40,798 bases of DNA. It comes from an uncultured Prevotellaceae bacterium. GTDB lineage: Bacteria; Bacteroidota; Bacteroidia; Bacteroidales; Bacteroidaceae. The stretch covers positions 1 through 40,798 of the forward strand of contig CALCEL010000024.1 of the NCBI GenBank assembly GCA_937900485.1, given 5' to 3'. The notes under the pieces were generated by a model, which worked only from the letters and a program-made list of their open reading frames with translations, searched no databases and was not told the DNA's origin. The position numbers were made by a program, and so were the translations under genes. This document shows positions 34,266 to 40,798 of the stretch, piece by piece. Each line of letters opens with the position of its first letter. Position 1 is the first letter of the stretch.

Positions 34266-34493
34266 CTAGGTTATCTGTTCCTGTGCGTCGAATTGAAAAT
34301 TCATCCAACAAACGTTTGTTTCCGTACAATCTGTGTCAAAAAAACTAAAACGCATTGTCAATTTTCTCAACTCAACGGTTACAAATTTATTTGATATCTT
34401 TGGATAAAATCGCAAACCTTTTGTAAATAAAGGCAGTCTGAGGGATTGGGAAAAATCGGGGTTACGGATAAGAGACCTTTCTAATTTCCTCAT
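34266..34493 (-). CDS. Hypothetical 75-residue protein in a leftward unit
   Basis: This frame lies between a consensus promoter (34568-34598) and a terminator (34093-34125). It would encode a basic 75-residue protein (MRKLERSLIRNPDFSQSLRL start) with no recognised motif, no signal peptide and no membrane segment. The stretch from 34126 to 34265 that follows it has no gene, only an AT-dinucleotide run at about 34250-34261. It may be a real small gene of the element, a truncated N-terminus of a larger lost gene, or chance. Confidence 0.3.
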   Translation of the reverse strand: MRKLERSLIRNPDFSQSLRLPLFTKGLRFYPKISNKFVTVELRKLTMRFSFFDTDCTETNVCWMNFQFDAQEQIT

Positions 34494-34521
34494 TCTGCTA
34501 TGATTTGCGTATCAAAGAACT

Positions 34522-34565
34522 CCCGACGCTGAACCACCAGCCTGTTTCAATGGCTCGTTGTCGGG
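34522..34565 (-). other. Hairpin at the 5' end of the leftward transcript
   Basis: CCCGAC (34522-34527) and GTCGGG (34560-34565) enclose an inner AGCC/GGCT stem. The predicted transcription start from the adjacent promoter falls at its edge, so the RNA would begin with this hairpin, possibly a stabilising or regulatory leader. Confidence 0.45.
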
Positions 34566-34567
34566 GG

Positions 34568-34598
34568 CAAAGGTACACAGAAAATGCGAGATTACAAA
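34568..34598 (-). promoter_or_regulatory. Consensus leftward promoter
   Basis: On the minus strand TTTG (34595-34598), exactly 19 bp, then TACCTTTG (34568-34575). It faces away from the KilA-N gene, whose own -7 box lies 74 bp to the right. Confidence 0.7.
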
Positions 34599-34648
34599 AC
34601 TTTTGAGGGATTTTTCTCCTTTTGTTCTTTTGTCTCGTGATTTTGTGC

Positions 34649-34656
34649 TACCTTTG
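34649..34656 (+). promoter_or_regulatory. -7 box of the KilA-N gene
   Basis: TACCTTTG matches TAnnTTTG; TTTG occurs 16 bp upstream (34629-34632), closer than usual. The start would fall about 25 nt before the ATG at 34685. Confidence 0.55.
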
Positions 34657-34684
34657 CACGCATAATATATAATAGAACGACCCA

Positions 34685-35497
34685 ATGGCAAAGATTACCG
34701 TTCAAAATACTGAAATAACGGTCTTGTCTTATAACGACAAAGACTACATATCGCTCACTGATATGGCTAATGGCAAGCAAAGTGAGAGCCGTGCAGCAGA
34801 CATCATCAAGAACTGGTTACGAAACCGTTATACAATTGAGTTCCTTGGCACATGGGAGATGATACACAACCCGAATTTTAAAGTGGTCGAATTTGACCAC
34901 TTTAGGATGCAAGCAGGTCTGCCCACTTTTGTCATTAGTGCCAGTGAGTGGATTGAAAAGACGAATGCCATTGGCCTCATTGTAAAGAAGGGACGATATG
35001 GGGGAACGTATGCCTTCAAAGATATTGCTTTTGAGTTTGGGACAGCAATTAGTGTGACCTTCAAACTCTATCTTATAGAGGAATTCCAACGGCTAAAAGA
35101 GGAAGAGCAAAAACTATTAGGATGGACTGCCAAGAGAGAACTATCCAAAATCAACTATCGCATTCATACGGATGCCATCAAGAGCCACTTGATTCCAGAA
35201 GAAATCACTTCTGCACAGGCAAGCATTATCTATGCAGAGGAGGCAGACGTGCTAAATGTGGCTATGTTCGGCATGACTGCCAAACAATGGCGAGAAGCAA
35301 ATCCTGACTTGAAAGGCAATATCCGTGACTATGCTACCATCAACGAACTAATATGCTTGTCGAATATGGAGAATATCAATGCTGTGCTTATCAATGACGG
35401 AGTTCCACAGGGTGAAAGGCTTGTGAAACTCAATCAGGTTGCTATTCAGCAAATGCAAGTTTTGGAAGGGGATAGGAATAGAAACTTGATGAAATAG
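34685..35497 (+). CDS. KilA-N domain protein
   Basis: This 270-residue protein starts with a KilA-N DNA-binding domain as found in phage and mobile-element proteins: DKDYISLTDMANGK, then ADIIKNWLRNRYTIEFLGTWE, FVISASEWIEKTNAIGLIVKKGRYGGTYAFKDIAFEF. A helical region follows (LYLIEEFQRLKEEEQKLLGWTAKRELSKINYRIHTDAIK). The C-terminal part (AEEADVLNVAMFGMTAKQWREANP) is common to Bacteroidota members. The biochemical role is unknown; DNA binding is inferred. A 10-bp-arm palindrome lies inside the coding region. It converges with the helicase gene, whose stop is 7 bp away, with no separate terminator seen. Confidence 0.85.
   Translation: MAKITVQNTEITVLSYNDKDYISLTDMANGKQSESRAADIIKNWLRNRYTIEFLGTWEMIHNPNFKVVEFDHFRMQAGLPTFVISASEWIEKTNAIGLIVKKGRYGGTYAFKDIAFEFGTAISVTFKLYLIEEFQRLKEEEQKLLGWTAKRELSKINYRIHTDAIKSHLIPEEITSAQASIIYAEEADVLNVAMFGMTAKQWREANPDLKGNIRDYATINELICLSNMENINAVLINDGVPQGERLVKLNQVAIQQMQVLEGDRNRNLMK
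34879..34904. repeat. Palindrome inside the KilA-N gene
   Basis: TAAAGTGGTC (34879-34888) and GACCACTTTA (34895-34904) are perfect 10-bp arms around 6 nt. It encodes FKVVEFDHFR, so the symmetry is not forced by the protein. It may be an operator or chance. Confidence 0.5.
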
Positions 35498-35504
35498 CAG
35501 ATTT

Positions 35505-38114
35505 CTACCCAGCACCCAATTTCCCTAACCGCATAACTATTGAAGTCTGGCTGCGTCCCATTTTCTCTGAAATATACTTGATGCTTTTACCTTCACGATG
35601 AAGCGCCAACAGGAATTTGTCAGCACTACGTGTCCATTTTTTGTTGGCATTGGGATGCTTGGCATAACTCTCTTCCGTTACCTTTTCCGGTTGCAAGAAC
35701 TCGTCAACAAATACTGATGGGAAACGCTGGTCGTAAAGTATCATTGTCATAATCTTAGCCCTTGTGATAGCCACATAGAATAATCGCCGTTCCTCACCAT
35801 AGGGGAATTGGTCACTTTTGGTTAGCACATAGTCAAGTACAGGGTCATCGCTTATTCTCGATGGAAAGCCGTAAGTATCCTTATTGCATTGCAGGATAAT
35901 TACATAGTCAGCCTCCAGCCCTTTCGATTTATGCACGGTTAGGAACTCAATCTTTCTGCCACCCATCATGTAGTAGAATCTGCCTCCCTCTTTGACACTC
36001 TGATACATAAAAGACAGATAGTAGTCATCAAAAGAATATCGCCCCAAGAGAAAGATGGACTTGTCTGCGGGAATAGATGCTACCAACTGCCCGATGGTAT
36101 TGCAGTAGTTGGCTCGTTCGTAGGCATAGAAATGTAGTTCTGTTTTCGCTTGCTTATTAAAAGGCTTAATGTTTTTGGTTATTTGTGCCTTGTTTCGTTG
36201 AATAAACTGAGAGGAAAGACCAACGAGCGGCTCCCCAAAACGATAGGTCGTTTCAATCTTGTTTATCTCCGTGGGTCCGAAGAAGTTGGCAAATTGATTA
36301 AAAAGAGCCATGTCACTACCAGAGAAGCGATAAATGGATTGCCAGTCATCGCCCACACAATAGAGTTTGGCTGGTGGATTCCCTTCTCTTAATGCTTTCA
36401 GGAAGTAATAGCGGTCAACGGATATGTCCTGAAACTCATCTACAATGATATAGTCGAATGAAAAGGGACACTCCGAATTGCAAAGTTTCGTTGCCAAAAG
36501 AATAGCATCCGTAAAATCAATCTGACTGTTTTGTCGCAATGTCTCTGCATATCGTTCAAAGATAGGAAGAAAAATTCGTTTGATAATAAATTCACTTCTT
36601 TCATCATTAACTTTCTTCAATATATCCTGTATAGTTCTGCAACTCGATTTCAGTAGCGTTACAAATGTTACAGCAAGCCTAATAAACGCCTTTTCCTGTT
36701 TACTATTCTTAGGCAGCACCATATCGTAGAGTTCTTCCTCCGTTTTCAATTCCGTTGGAATACCTAAATCATTTAGCATCTTCCTCAATTTATCGCGTAT
36801 GTCAAAATAGTGGAAATCAGCACTTGACGTGCTTATCAGCGTGGTTCCAAACTTGGCATGAGTCTCGCGCTTCCATGTGATGCCATCGCCATATTGTTGG
36901 TTTGCCTCCTCGTATGTGATTCCCTTTTCCTTTGCAAACCAAACTGGCACCAATCCATGTTCATCTACTGCGAAATGCTCCAGATAAATTCTTTTTATCT
37001 GACCTCCCTTTTCGTAGTAGATAGAGAAGTCTGGCTTATATTGAGAGTGCATCTCATCTGAAACTTGATGCTCATAGAGTTCTTCATATCTATATTTTAC
37101 ACCCAGCGAAGACAGGGCAAAGCAAATTCTCTGTTCCTGCTCACTTTTTACATAAACTATGTTTCCATCCATGTCAGGTAGCAGGGCTTTCAGTTTTACA
37201 CTTTTCTGTTCCGACAAGTCTTGCCGCCTCTCATCCTTGCGGCGTTCCCAATCGGCATCTTGAATTTGATAATCAACAAAGTACTCTACCACAGCCTGCT
37301 GAAATTTCTTATCGGCTATTAATTCATGGTATGTCCTAACAAATAATTCATCAGTATTATCGCATATCGAAGGTTTCTTGCCTGTCACTTGGCCTATCAA
37401 GTCTAAAGCCAACTTGTGGAAAGTGTACCCCCTCAGCCCTTCAACACCTACTCTCTCGGTCAGTTCTGCGGCTGCTTTGTTGGTGTAACTGATTAGCAAG
37501 ATTCGCTTCGGGTCAATACCCTTACGCTCTATCAAATACTTCACCTTGCCAACAATCGATGAAGTCTTGCCACTTCCCGCACTACTAACCACCAGACAAT
37601 TATCCTCTTCCGACACAATAGAACGTCTCTGCTGATAGTCTAAAGGATAGGTCAGGCAATGGTCAAAGAAGTCTTTATTTCTTTCCAGCCTGTTCTGAAT
37701 CACTTTTTCATTATGCTGCTTCGTCAGAGTATGAATTTTTGCAAAGTCATCTATTAGTTTCAGCATCCGTTCCGTAGGAATCAATCGGAAAGCATCCAGT
37801 TTTCTTCTTAATGAATATGCTTCATTGAATATATTACGGAAATGATTAGTGAAATTCTCTTCTTCTGTTCCTGTGATGATATGATCTCTGAAGCTATGCT
37901 CCAATATTTCTTCTAAATCATCAAAAGCCCTATTTCGCTCTAATTCCAATCTTTGCTTTGACACATCATAACTGCTCATGTCATGATATGGCTGCATATT
38001 CGCGATTTCGCTATTTAAATTTTCTGATTGTTTTTCATAAATATTCCTCATAGCCATCACAAACACTATGATAGCTATAACTGATATAAGGCTGAATATA
38101 AATATAAGCATCAA
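35505..38114 (-). CDS. UvrD/HelD-like superfamily 1 helicase with N-terminal membrane segment
   Basis: This 869-residue protein carries the superfamily 1 motifs in order: Walker A SSAGSGKTSS (about 175-184), VDEFQDIS (motif II, about 556-563), GDDWQSIYRFSG (motif III), TVHKSKGLEADYVI (motif V) and RRLFYVAITRAK (motif VI, about 775). Residues 3-22 are a strong membrane segment. Between motifs Ia and II lies an insert with YKPDFSIYYEKG and YLEHFAVDE, the pattern of the PD-(D/E)xK-like domain of DNA helicase IV relatives; the usual Lys is not obvious. The C-terminus (KKWTRSADKFLLALHREGKSIKYISEKMGRSQTSIVMRL) resembles a Myb/HTH-like DNA-binding tail. It overlaps the upstream membrane gene by 4 bp. 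The family is 3'-5' translocase; its role here may be defence, repair or transfer. Confidence 0.8.
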   Translation of the reverse strand: MMLIFIFSLISVIAIIVFVMAMRNIYEKQSENLNSEIANMQPYHDMSSYDVSKQRLELERNRAFDDLEEILEHSFRDHIITGTEEENFTNHFRNIFNEAYSLRRKLDAFRLIPTERMLKLIDDFAKIHTLTKQHNEKVIQNRLERNKDFFDHCLTYPLDYQQRRSIVSEEDNCLVVSSAGSGKTSSIVGKVKYLIERKGIDPKRILLISYTNKAAAELTERVGVEGLRGYTFHKLALDLIGQVTGKKPSICDNTDELFVRTYHELIADKKFQQAVVEYFVDYQIQDADWERRKDERRQDLSEQKSVKLKALLPDMDGNIVYVKSEQEQRICFALSSLGVKYRYEELYEHQVSDEMHSQYKPDFSIYYEKGGQIKRIYLEHFAVDEHGLVPVWFAKEKGITYEEANQQYGDGITWKRETHAKFGTTLISTSSADFHYFDIRDKLRKMLNDLGIPTELKTEEELYDMVLPKNSKQEKAFIRLAVTFVTLLKSSCRTIQDILKKVNDERSEFIIKRIFLPIFERYAETLRQNSQIDFTDAILLATKLCNSECPFSFDYIIVDEFQDISVDRYYFLKALREGNPPAKLYCVGDDWQSIYRFSGSDMALFNQFANFFGPTEINKIETTYRFGEPLVGLSSQFIQRNKAQITKNIKPFNKQAKTELHFYAYERANYCNTIGQLVASIPADKSIFLLGRYSFDDYYLSFMYQSVKEGGRFYYMMGGRKIEFLTVHKSKGLEADYVIILQCNKDTYGFPSRISDDPVLDYVLTKSDQFPYGEERRLFYVAITRAKIMTMILYDQRFPSVFVDEFLQPEKVTEESYAKHPNANKKWTRSADKFLLALHREGKSIKYISEKMGRSQTSIVMRLGKLGAG

Positions 38115-38566
38115 TGCTGTGAAACGCTTTTTACTTTACCTTTTCTAAATTCTATGCGTAGCGAATTAAGGTCATAGTTTCCATACCGATACGTAATTTC
38201 ATCAATAAAATCTGATGACATAAATTCCGTAGGTTCTCCCAAAAGCAAAATCACAGAATCCTTAGGCATTCCAGTGTGTATTGTAGCCTTTCCCTTATTG
38301 CTTCTAACTTTAAAATACTGTATCTCTCCCTTTGAATCACCATAAAGAGATGGCATTTCATCTTCTCGCTGAATATCTTCAACTTTAGGAGCCGAAGCAA
38401 AATAGAAAAAGCCCGAAAACATGATGGTGCATATAATACCCAAGATAAAACCACAACCAACTTTCAAGACATCAGCCAAATAGCCACTTTTCTTTTTCTC
38501 GACAAAAATAGGACGCTCATTGTTATAATCCCTATTCGGGTCGTTACCCATATTGTTATATTCCAT
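38111..38566 (-). CDS. Membrane-anchored protein with BamE/SmpA-like C-terminal domain
   Basis: This 151-residue protein has a polar Asn-rich N-terminus, one membrane helix at about residues 36-57, and an outside domain. Its last 60 residues (IHTGMPKDSVILLLGEPTEF onward) follow the GM.KxxVxxxLGxP pattern of BamE/SmpA-like folds. The frame extends upstream to 38599 inside the preceding gene, but ATG 38566 comes 2 bp after that gene's stop and fits better. Its stop overlaps the helicase start by 4 bp. The function is unknown. Confidence 0.6.
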   Translation of the reverse strand: MEYNNMGNDPNRDYNNERPIFVEKKKSGYLADVLKVGCGFILGIICTIMFSGFFYFASAPKVEDIQREDEMPSLYGDSKGEIQYFKVRSNKGKATIHTGMPKDSVILLLGEPTEFMSSDFIDEITYRYGNYDLNSLRIEFRKGKVKSVSQH

Positions 38567-38568
38567 AG

Positions 38569-39294
38569 TTATTTCTTTTTCTTCTTTGCAACATCCCAAT
38601 CAAAGGAATACATCTGGCCTTCGATGGATATATTAACGGTCATACGCACTCCCTTGCGGTGCTTTATATTCATATAGCCAATGATGCCTTCATCTGGGTG
38701 TATAGTGGTCAATTTCAGATAGCCCTGCGAAATCGTTTTCTTGTCATCAGACATCATTTTGCTAAGTGTCATCATCTGAGTGGTTGCAGCCATATTGGCA
38801 GCCGAAGCCGCAGCATAGTTGTAGGTCGTATGAACTTGTGTATATGGCAAACGCCCTGCTCCGTAAGTTGTGGTGTATGTTGTCTGATAGCCAGCCGTAC
38901 CCGCATTCATGCCAGCCGCAAATCCCGTCAAAGCCATTGCCCAAGCCTGCTGGGTCTTGACCTTCTTCATGTATCGCTCGTAGGTATAGACCTTCATTTC
39001 TTCTGTTTCGCCATACTTATTCTCCAGCGATGACGTTACCAAAGAGGGGTCGAATAGGGCTGATGTTTCACCGAGATTTTTAATGAATATCAGAATCTGG
39101 TAATTCTTGCCGTAGTCATCCTTTTCAACATAGTTAGTCATTCCCACAACGAAATCGCCTATCTGCCTATAAGCCCATAGCCGACCGTCGTTGTACTCTG
39201 TCAGAACGGTTGTATCATTCTCCGCTGCAAGAAATTCCTGTGCCTGAACAGAACAGGACAAAGCAAATAATGCGATTATCAGAAACTTTCTCAT
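38569..39294 (-). CDS. Secreted protein of unknown function with Ala/Thr/Tyr-rich centre
   Basis: This 241-residue protein has a signal peptide (MRKFLIIALFALSCSVQAQ). A beta-rich N-terminal half (FVVGMTNYVEKDDYGKNYQILIFIKNLGE) precedes a hydrophobic, Ala/Gly-rich middle (ALTGFAAGMNAGTAG, TYNYAAASAANMAATTQMM). A beta-rich end with a Lys tail follows. The middle resembles a glycine-zipper or membrane-associating segment, so the protein may insert into or coat a membrane. No family is recognised. It sits 9 bp after the next secreted gene and 2 bp before the membrane gene, clearly one operon. Confidence 0.6.
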   Translation of the reverse strand: MRKFLIIALFALSCSVQAQEFLAAENDTTVLTEYNDGRLWAYRQIGDFVVGMTNYVEKDDYGKNYQILIFIKNLGETSALFDPSLVTSSLENKYGETEEMKVYTYERYMKKVKTQQAWAMALTGFAAGMNAGTAGYQTTYTTTYGAGRLPYTQVHTTYNYAAASAANMAATTQMMTLSKMMSDDKKTISQGYLKLTTIHPDEGIIGYMNIKHRKGVRMTVNISIEGQMYSFDWDVAKKKKK

Positions 39295-39303
39295 TATCTT
39301 ATA

Positions 39304-39981
39304 CTATAAGTCTTCGCCGTCGGAATGATTATATTCATTATCATAGTACATCAGAATGCGGTATCTCCCGTATTGCTCGTCAATCATAAACCAGACAGAA
39401 CGCTTGGAATAGAGGTCAAGCATATACATCGTTGCCTCATATTTGATGTCGGCCTGCTGTTCCTCTGTCGGGGTTTCAAGTTGTTCCTCAGAATATTTTT
39501 CAAGTAGTTTTGCTCTTAAAGCAGTCTGCATTTCCAATGTGTCTATTTGCGTCGGCAGTTGATAGAATGCTGCCTCATAGCGTTTCTTGTTGACAAGCAT
39601 TTCGTATGAAATATCTTCGCTGTCGGAAAGCGTCGGGTCTGAAAGAGTGGCTGGCATGTATTTCTTGTTGTTCAAGAATTGCTGCACGAGTTTGTTAAAC
39701 CTGATCTTAATTCCGGCCTCGTCCTGTGCAATCGCATCCTGTAAGACAATACGCCAAACCTTATTGTTGTTTGTCACGACGCTCAATCTGACATCATGGC
39801 CGTTAAACTCTCCTGTCAGACAATCAAGTCGCTGGTTATATTGGAAGCCCTTGGCTTTAAGTTTCTGCATCATGGCAGGCTTCAGACCGTCGATGGGAAT
39901 ACCAAGAAACTTGGTCACGTCTTTTTGAGCATTTACTGCCATTGAGGCAAAAAACAGCATTACAATAATGATTTTCTTCAT
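39304..39981 (-). CDS. Secreted protein of unknown function (first gene of helicase operon)
   Basis: This 225-residue protein has a signal peptide (MKKIIIVMLFFASMAVNAQ). The mature part begins KDVTKFLGIPIDGLKPAMMQKLKAKGF and later has a Glu/Gln-rich helix (EKYSEEQLETPTEEQQADIKYE). The N-terminal 'FLGIPIDG' pattern is seen in other short Bacteroidota exported proteins that I cannot assign to a function. It is preceded by a long structured leader with a -7 box at 40181-40188 and followed at 9 bp by the second secreted gene. Confidence 0.6.
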   Translation of the reverse strand: MKKIIIVMLFFASMAVNAQKDVTKFLGIPIDGLKPAMMQKLKAKGFQYNQRLDCLTGEFNGHDVRLSVVTNNNKVWRIVLQDAIAQDEAGIKIRFNKLVQQFLNNKKYMPATLSDPTLSDSEDISYEMLVNKKRYEAAFYQLPTQIDTLEMQTALRAKLLEKYSEEQLETPTEEQQADIKYEATMYMLDLYSKRSVWFMIDEQYGRYRILMYYDNEYNHSDGEDL

Positions 39982-40034
39982 AATCTTTAATTTTTAATTG
40001 TTCTGAACACAAGAGGCGCAGACATTCGCCATAC

Positions 40035-40176
40035 ATCTCTCGGCTCACCACAAGCCACCTTCAAATATGGGGATGCTGCGCCCGTTTGGGTTGCAGTCCC
40101 AATATTGAAGGTTTGCTCTTTCTCGTGTGGTGATTGAGAGATTATTGAGCAATATGTCTTGTACTCCGAAGAATAC
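40035..40176 (-). ncRNA. Highly structured 5' leader of the secreted-protein/helicase operon
   Basis: The predicted transcript starts at a 6-bp hairpin with a cUUCGg tetraloop (40161-40176). It continues into a nested stem-loop built from four aligned stems: GAGAGAT/ATCTCTC (40136-40142 with 40035-40041), TGTGGTGA/TCACCACA (40126-40133 with 40045-40052), TTGAAGG/CCTTCAA (40105-40111 with 40058-40064) and an imperfect GGGGATGC/GCAGTCCC stem at the top. This degree of nesting is far beyond chance. Candidates are a cis-acting regulatory RNA, a processed small RNA, or a DNA-level folded site of the element such as oriT or a recombination site. No family is recognised. Confidence 0.6.
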
Positions 40177-40180
40177 GGTG

Positions 40181-40188
40181 CAAAATTA
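40181..40188 (-). promoter_or_regulatory. -7 box of the structured leader
   Basis: Minus-strand TAATTTTG matches TAnnTTTG; the start would be close to 40176, the base at which the UUCG hairpin begins. No -33 element is found at the right distance. Confidence 0.5.
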
Positions 40189-40277
40189 CAATTTTTCTGC
40201 GAAAATAGAGTCGGATTTACAAAAAATCGTATATCGATTATGGCATTTTTGCTGTTTTGACCCAAAAAGGGATAGGC

Positions 40278-40798
40278 TTATAGCCTAATTCCCTTCCTTT
40301 GTGCCTCTCTTTGCCCTATTCCGAACTGCTCCTTAAACCATTGGGCAATGGGTGTCTCGTTGATATGGAGGGACAGGTTTCGTTTCTCGTCCCTTGTCAC
40401 TTGTGCCGTGACATTATCGGCTAATGCATTACGCCTATACTCGTTTGAGTGAAGCCATCCACTATAATTGATAGTCTGCCCATGCAGCAGTTTGTCGGTC
40501 TGTTCTATGTTGAAGCCACACTCCAGGCACTCACGCTCCATGTTGAGGAAACGCTTGAAACTTGGGAACCATCTATAAGCCTTATCTAATATGCATTTCA
40601 GGTTGCTCACCTCCTGTTGGTGCTGCTCATTGACACGGTTGAGTTCCCTTGTGTGGCTGTCCTTCAACTTCTGCATATCAATGTAAAGCCTATCAATGCG
40701 CTCGTTCAAGTCATCCACCTCTCTGTGCAGTTGGGCATTTTCCTTCTCCAGTCGGTTCACCTTGTTACCACCAAGAAGAGAATTAAGACCGTTGAGTG
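40278..40798 (-). CDS. MobV-type relaxase/plasmid recombination protein, C-terminal part (cut by window edge)
   Basis: The frame is open to the right edge, so the gene begins outside the window. About 170 C-terminal residues are visible: NSLLGGNKVNRLEKENAQL leads into a long coiled coil (REVDDLNERIDRLYIDMQKL). A globular tail follows, with WFPSFKRFLNMERECLECGF and NVTAQVTRDEKRNLSLHIN, ending IAQWFKEQFG and basic residues. This resembles the C-termini of Bacteroidota MobV/Pre mobilization proteins. The catalytic N-terminal domain is not visible. A GTG at 40760 is an internal codon rather than the start. It marks the segment as part of a mobilizable element. Confidence 0.65.
   Translation of the reverse strand, partial: LNGLNSLLGGNKVNRLEKENAQLHREVDDLNERIDRLYIDMQKLKDSHTRELNRVNEQHQQEVSNLKCILDKAYRWFPSFKRFLNMERECLECGFNIEQTDKLLHGQTINYSGWLHSNEYRRNALADNVTAQVTRDEKRNLSLHINETPIAQWFKEQFGIGQREAQRKGIRL

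Larger units (their letters stand above)
34093..40798. mobile_element. Integrated mobilizable element (left part; boundary approximate)
   Basis: From about 34.1-34.6 kb to the right edge the sequence is more A/T-rich than the chromosomal part, and Glu and Lys codons change from mostly GAG/AAG to many GAA/AAA. The genes are of accessory type: KilA-N protein, HelD-like helicase, unknown envelope proteins and a MobV-type relaxase. No integrase, direct repeat or tRNA-end target could be found in the window, so the exact left end is not defined and the right end is outside. Confidence 0.6.

Noticed and set aside
39987..40265. 92-codon minus-strand frame over the structured leader
   Set aside because: It spans the nested hairpins and the predicted promoter, starting upstream of the transcription start. 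The sequence constraint is better explained by RNA structure, though a conserved peptide is not excluded.

Overview
The window looks like a chromosomal segment of a Prevotella/Segatella-type Bacteroidales bacterium that ends inside an integrated mobile element. The evidence is protein families and fusions typical of Bacteroidota: MurF-alanine racemase fusion, long-form IspG, PafA-like phosphatase, DUF4286, GH127, a type IX secretion-like C-terminal tail and a TGS-domain nucleoside kinase. Many starts also lack a strong Shine-Dalgarno and are preceded by the Bacteroidota -7 box TAnnTTTG, often with TTTG about 19 bp upstream. No rRNA, tRNA or CRISPR array was seen.

Layout. 1-988 has no protein gene. 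It holds part of a dispersed repeat and a complete leftward promoter-to-terminator unit (about 327-745) with six copies of a short motif, a candidate noncoding RNA. 989-4684 (+): LOG-family hydrolase, PfkB sugar kinase, RecX, and a membrane TPR/HTH regulator. 4769-6707 (-): asparagine synthetase asnB with a long leader that looks like a textbook attenuator: promoter, 28-residue Asn-rich leader peptide, competing 7-bp pairing, and a hairpin with a T-run. 6852-9211 (-): nucleoside kinase and RdgB. 9435-15244 (+): rpoN, a PAP2-like membrane protein, purE, ispG, a flavin reductase-like protein and a B3/B4-domain protein, closed by a terminator. 15400-15715 holds a dispersed repeat. 15806-17635 (-): a PafA-like alkaline phosphatase, back-to-back with the cysS operon (17660-21968, +), which ends in three overlapping or abutting genes for a small membrane protein, a secreted protein and a HEIGH metallopeptidase-like protein.

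21969-22576 contains a second candidate small RNA and the pflB promoter region. pflB and pflA (anaerobic pyruvate cleavage), DUF4286, a secreted GH127 arabinofuranosidase-like enzyme and murF-alr follow on +. 31575-32425 has a terminator and a second copy of the dispersed repeat. A second membrane TPR/HTH regulator (32426-33994, -) closes the chromosomal part.

From about 34.1 kb to the right edge the base and codon use become more A/T-rich (more GAA and AAA codons), and the genes are of accessory type: a KilA-N protein, a UvrD/HelD-like helicase with an N-terminal membrane segment, a membrane protein with a BamE-like tail, two secreted proteins of unknown function, a highly structured untranslated leader, and the C-terminal part of a MobV-type relaxase cut by the window edge. 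This is most simply an integrated mobilizable element. The helicase and the three envelope proteins form one tightly packed operon whose purpose I do not recognise.

The strongest candidates for something undescribed are the asnB attenuator, the repeat-bearing RNA at 327-745, the structured leader at 40035-40176 and the helicase/envelope operon.
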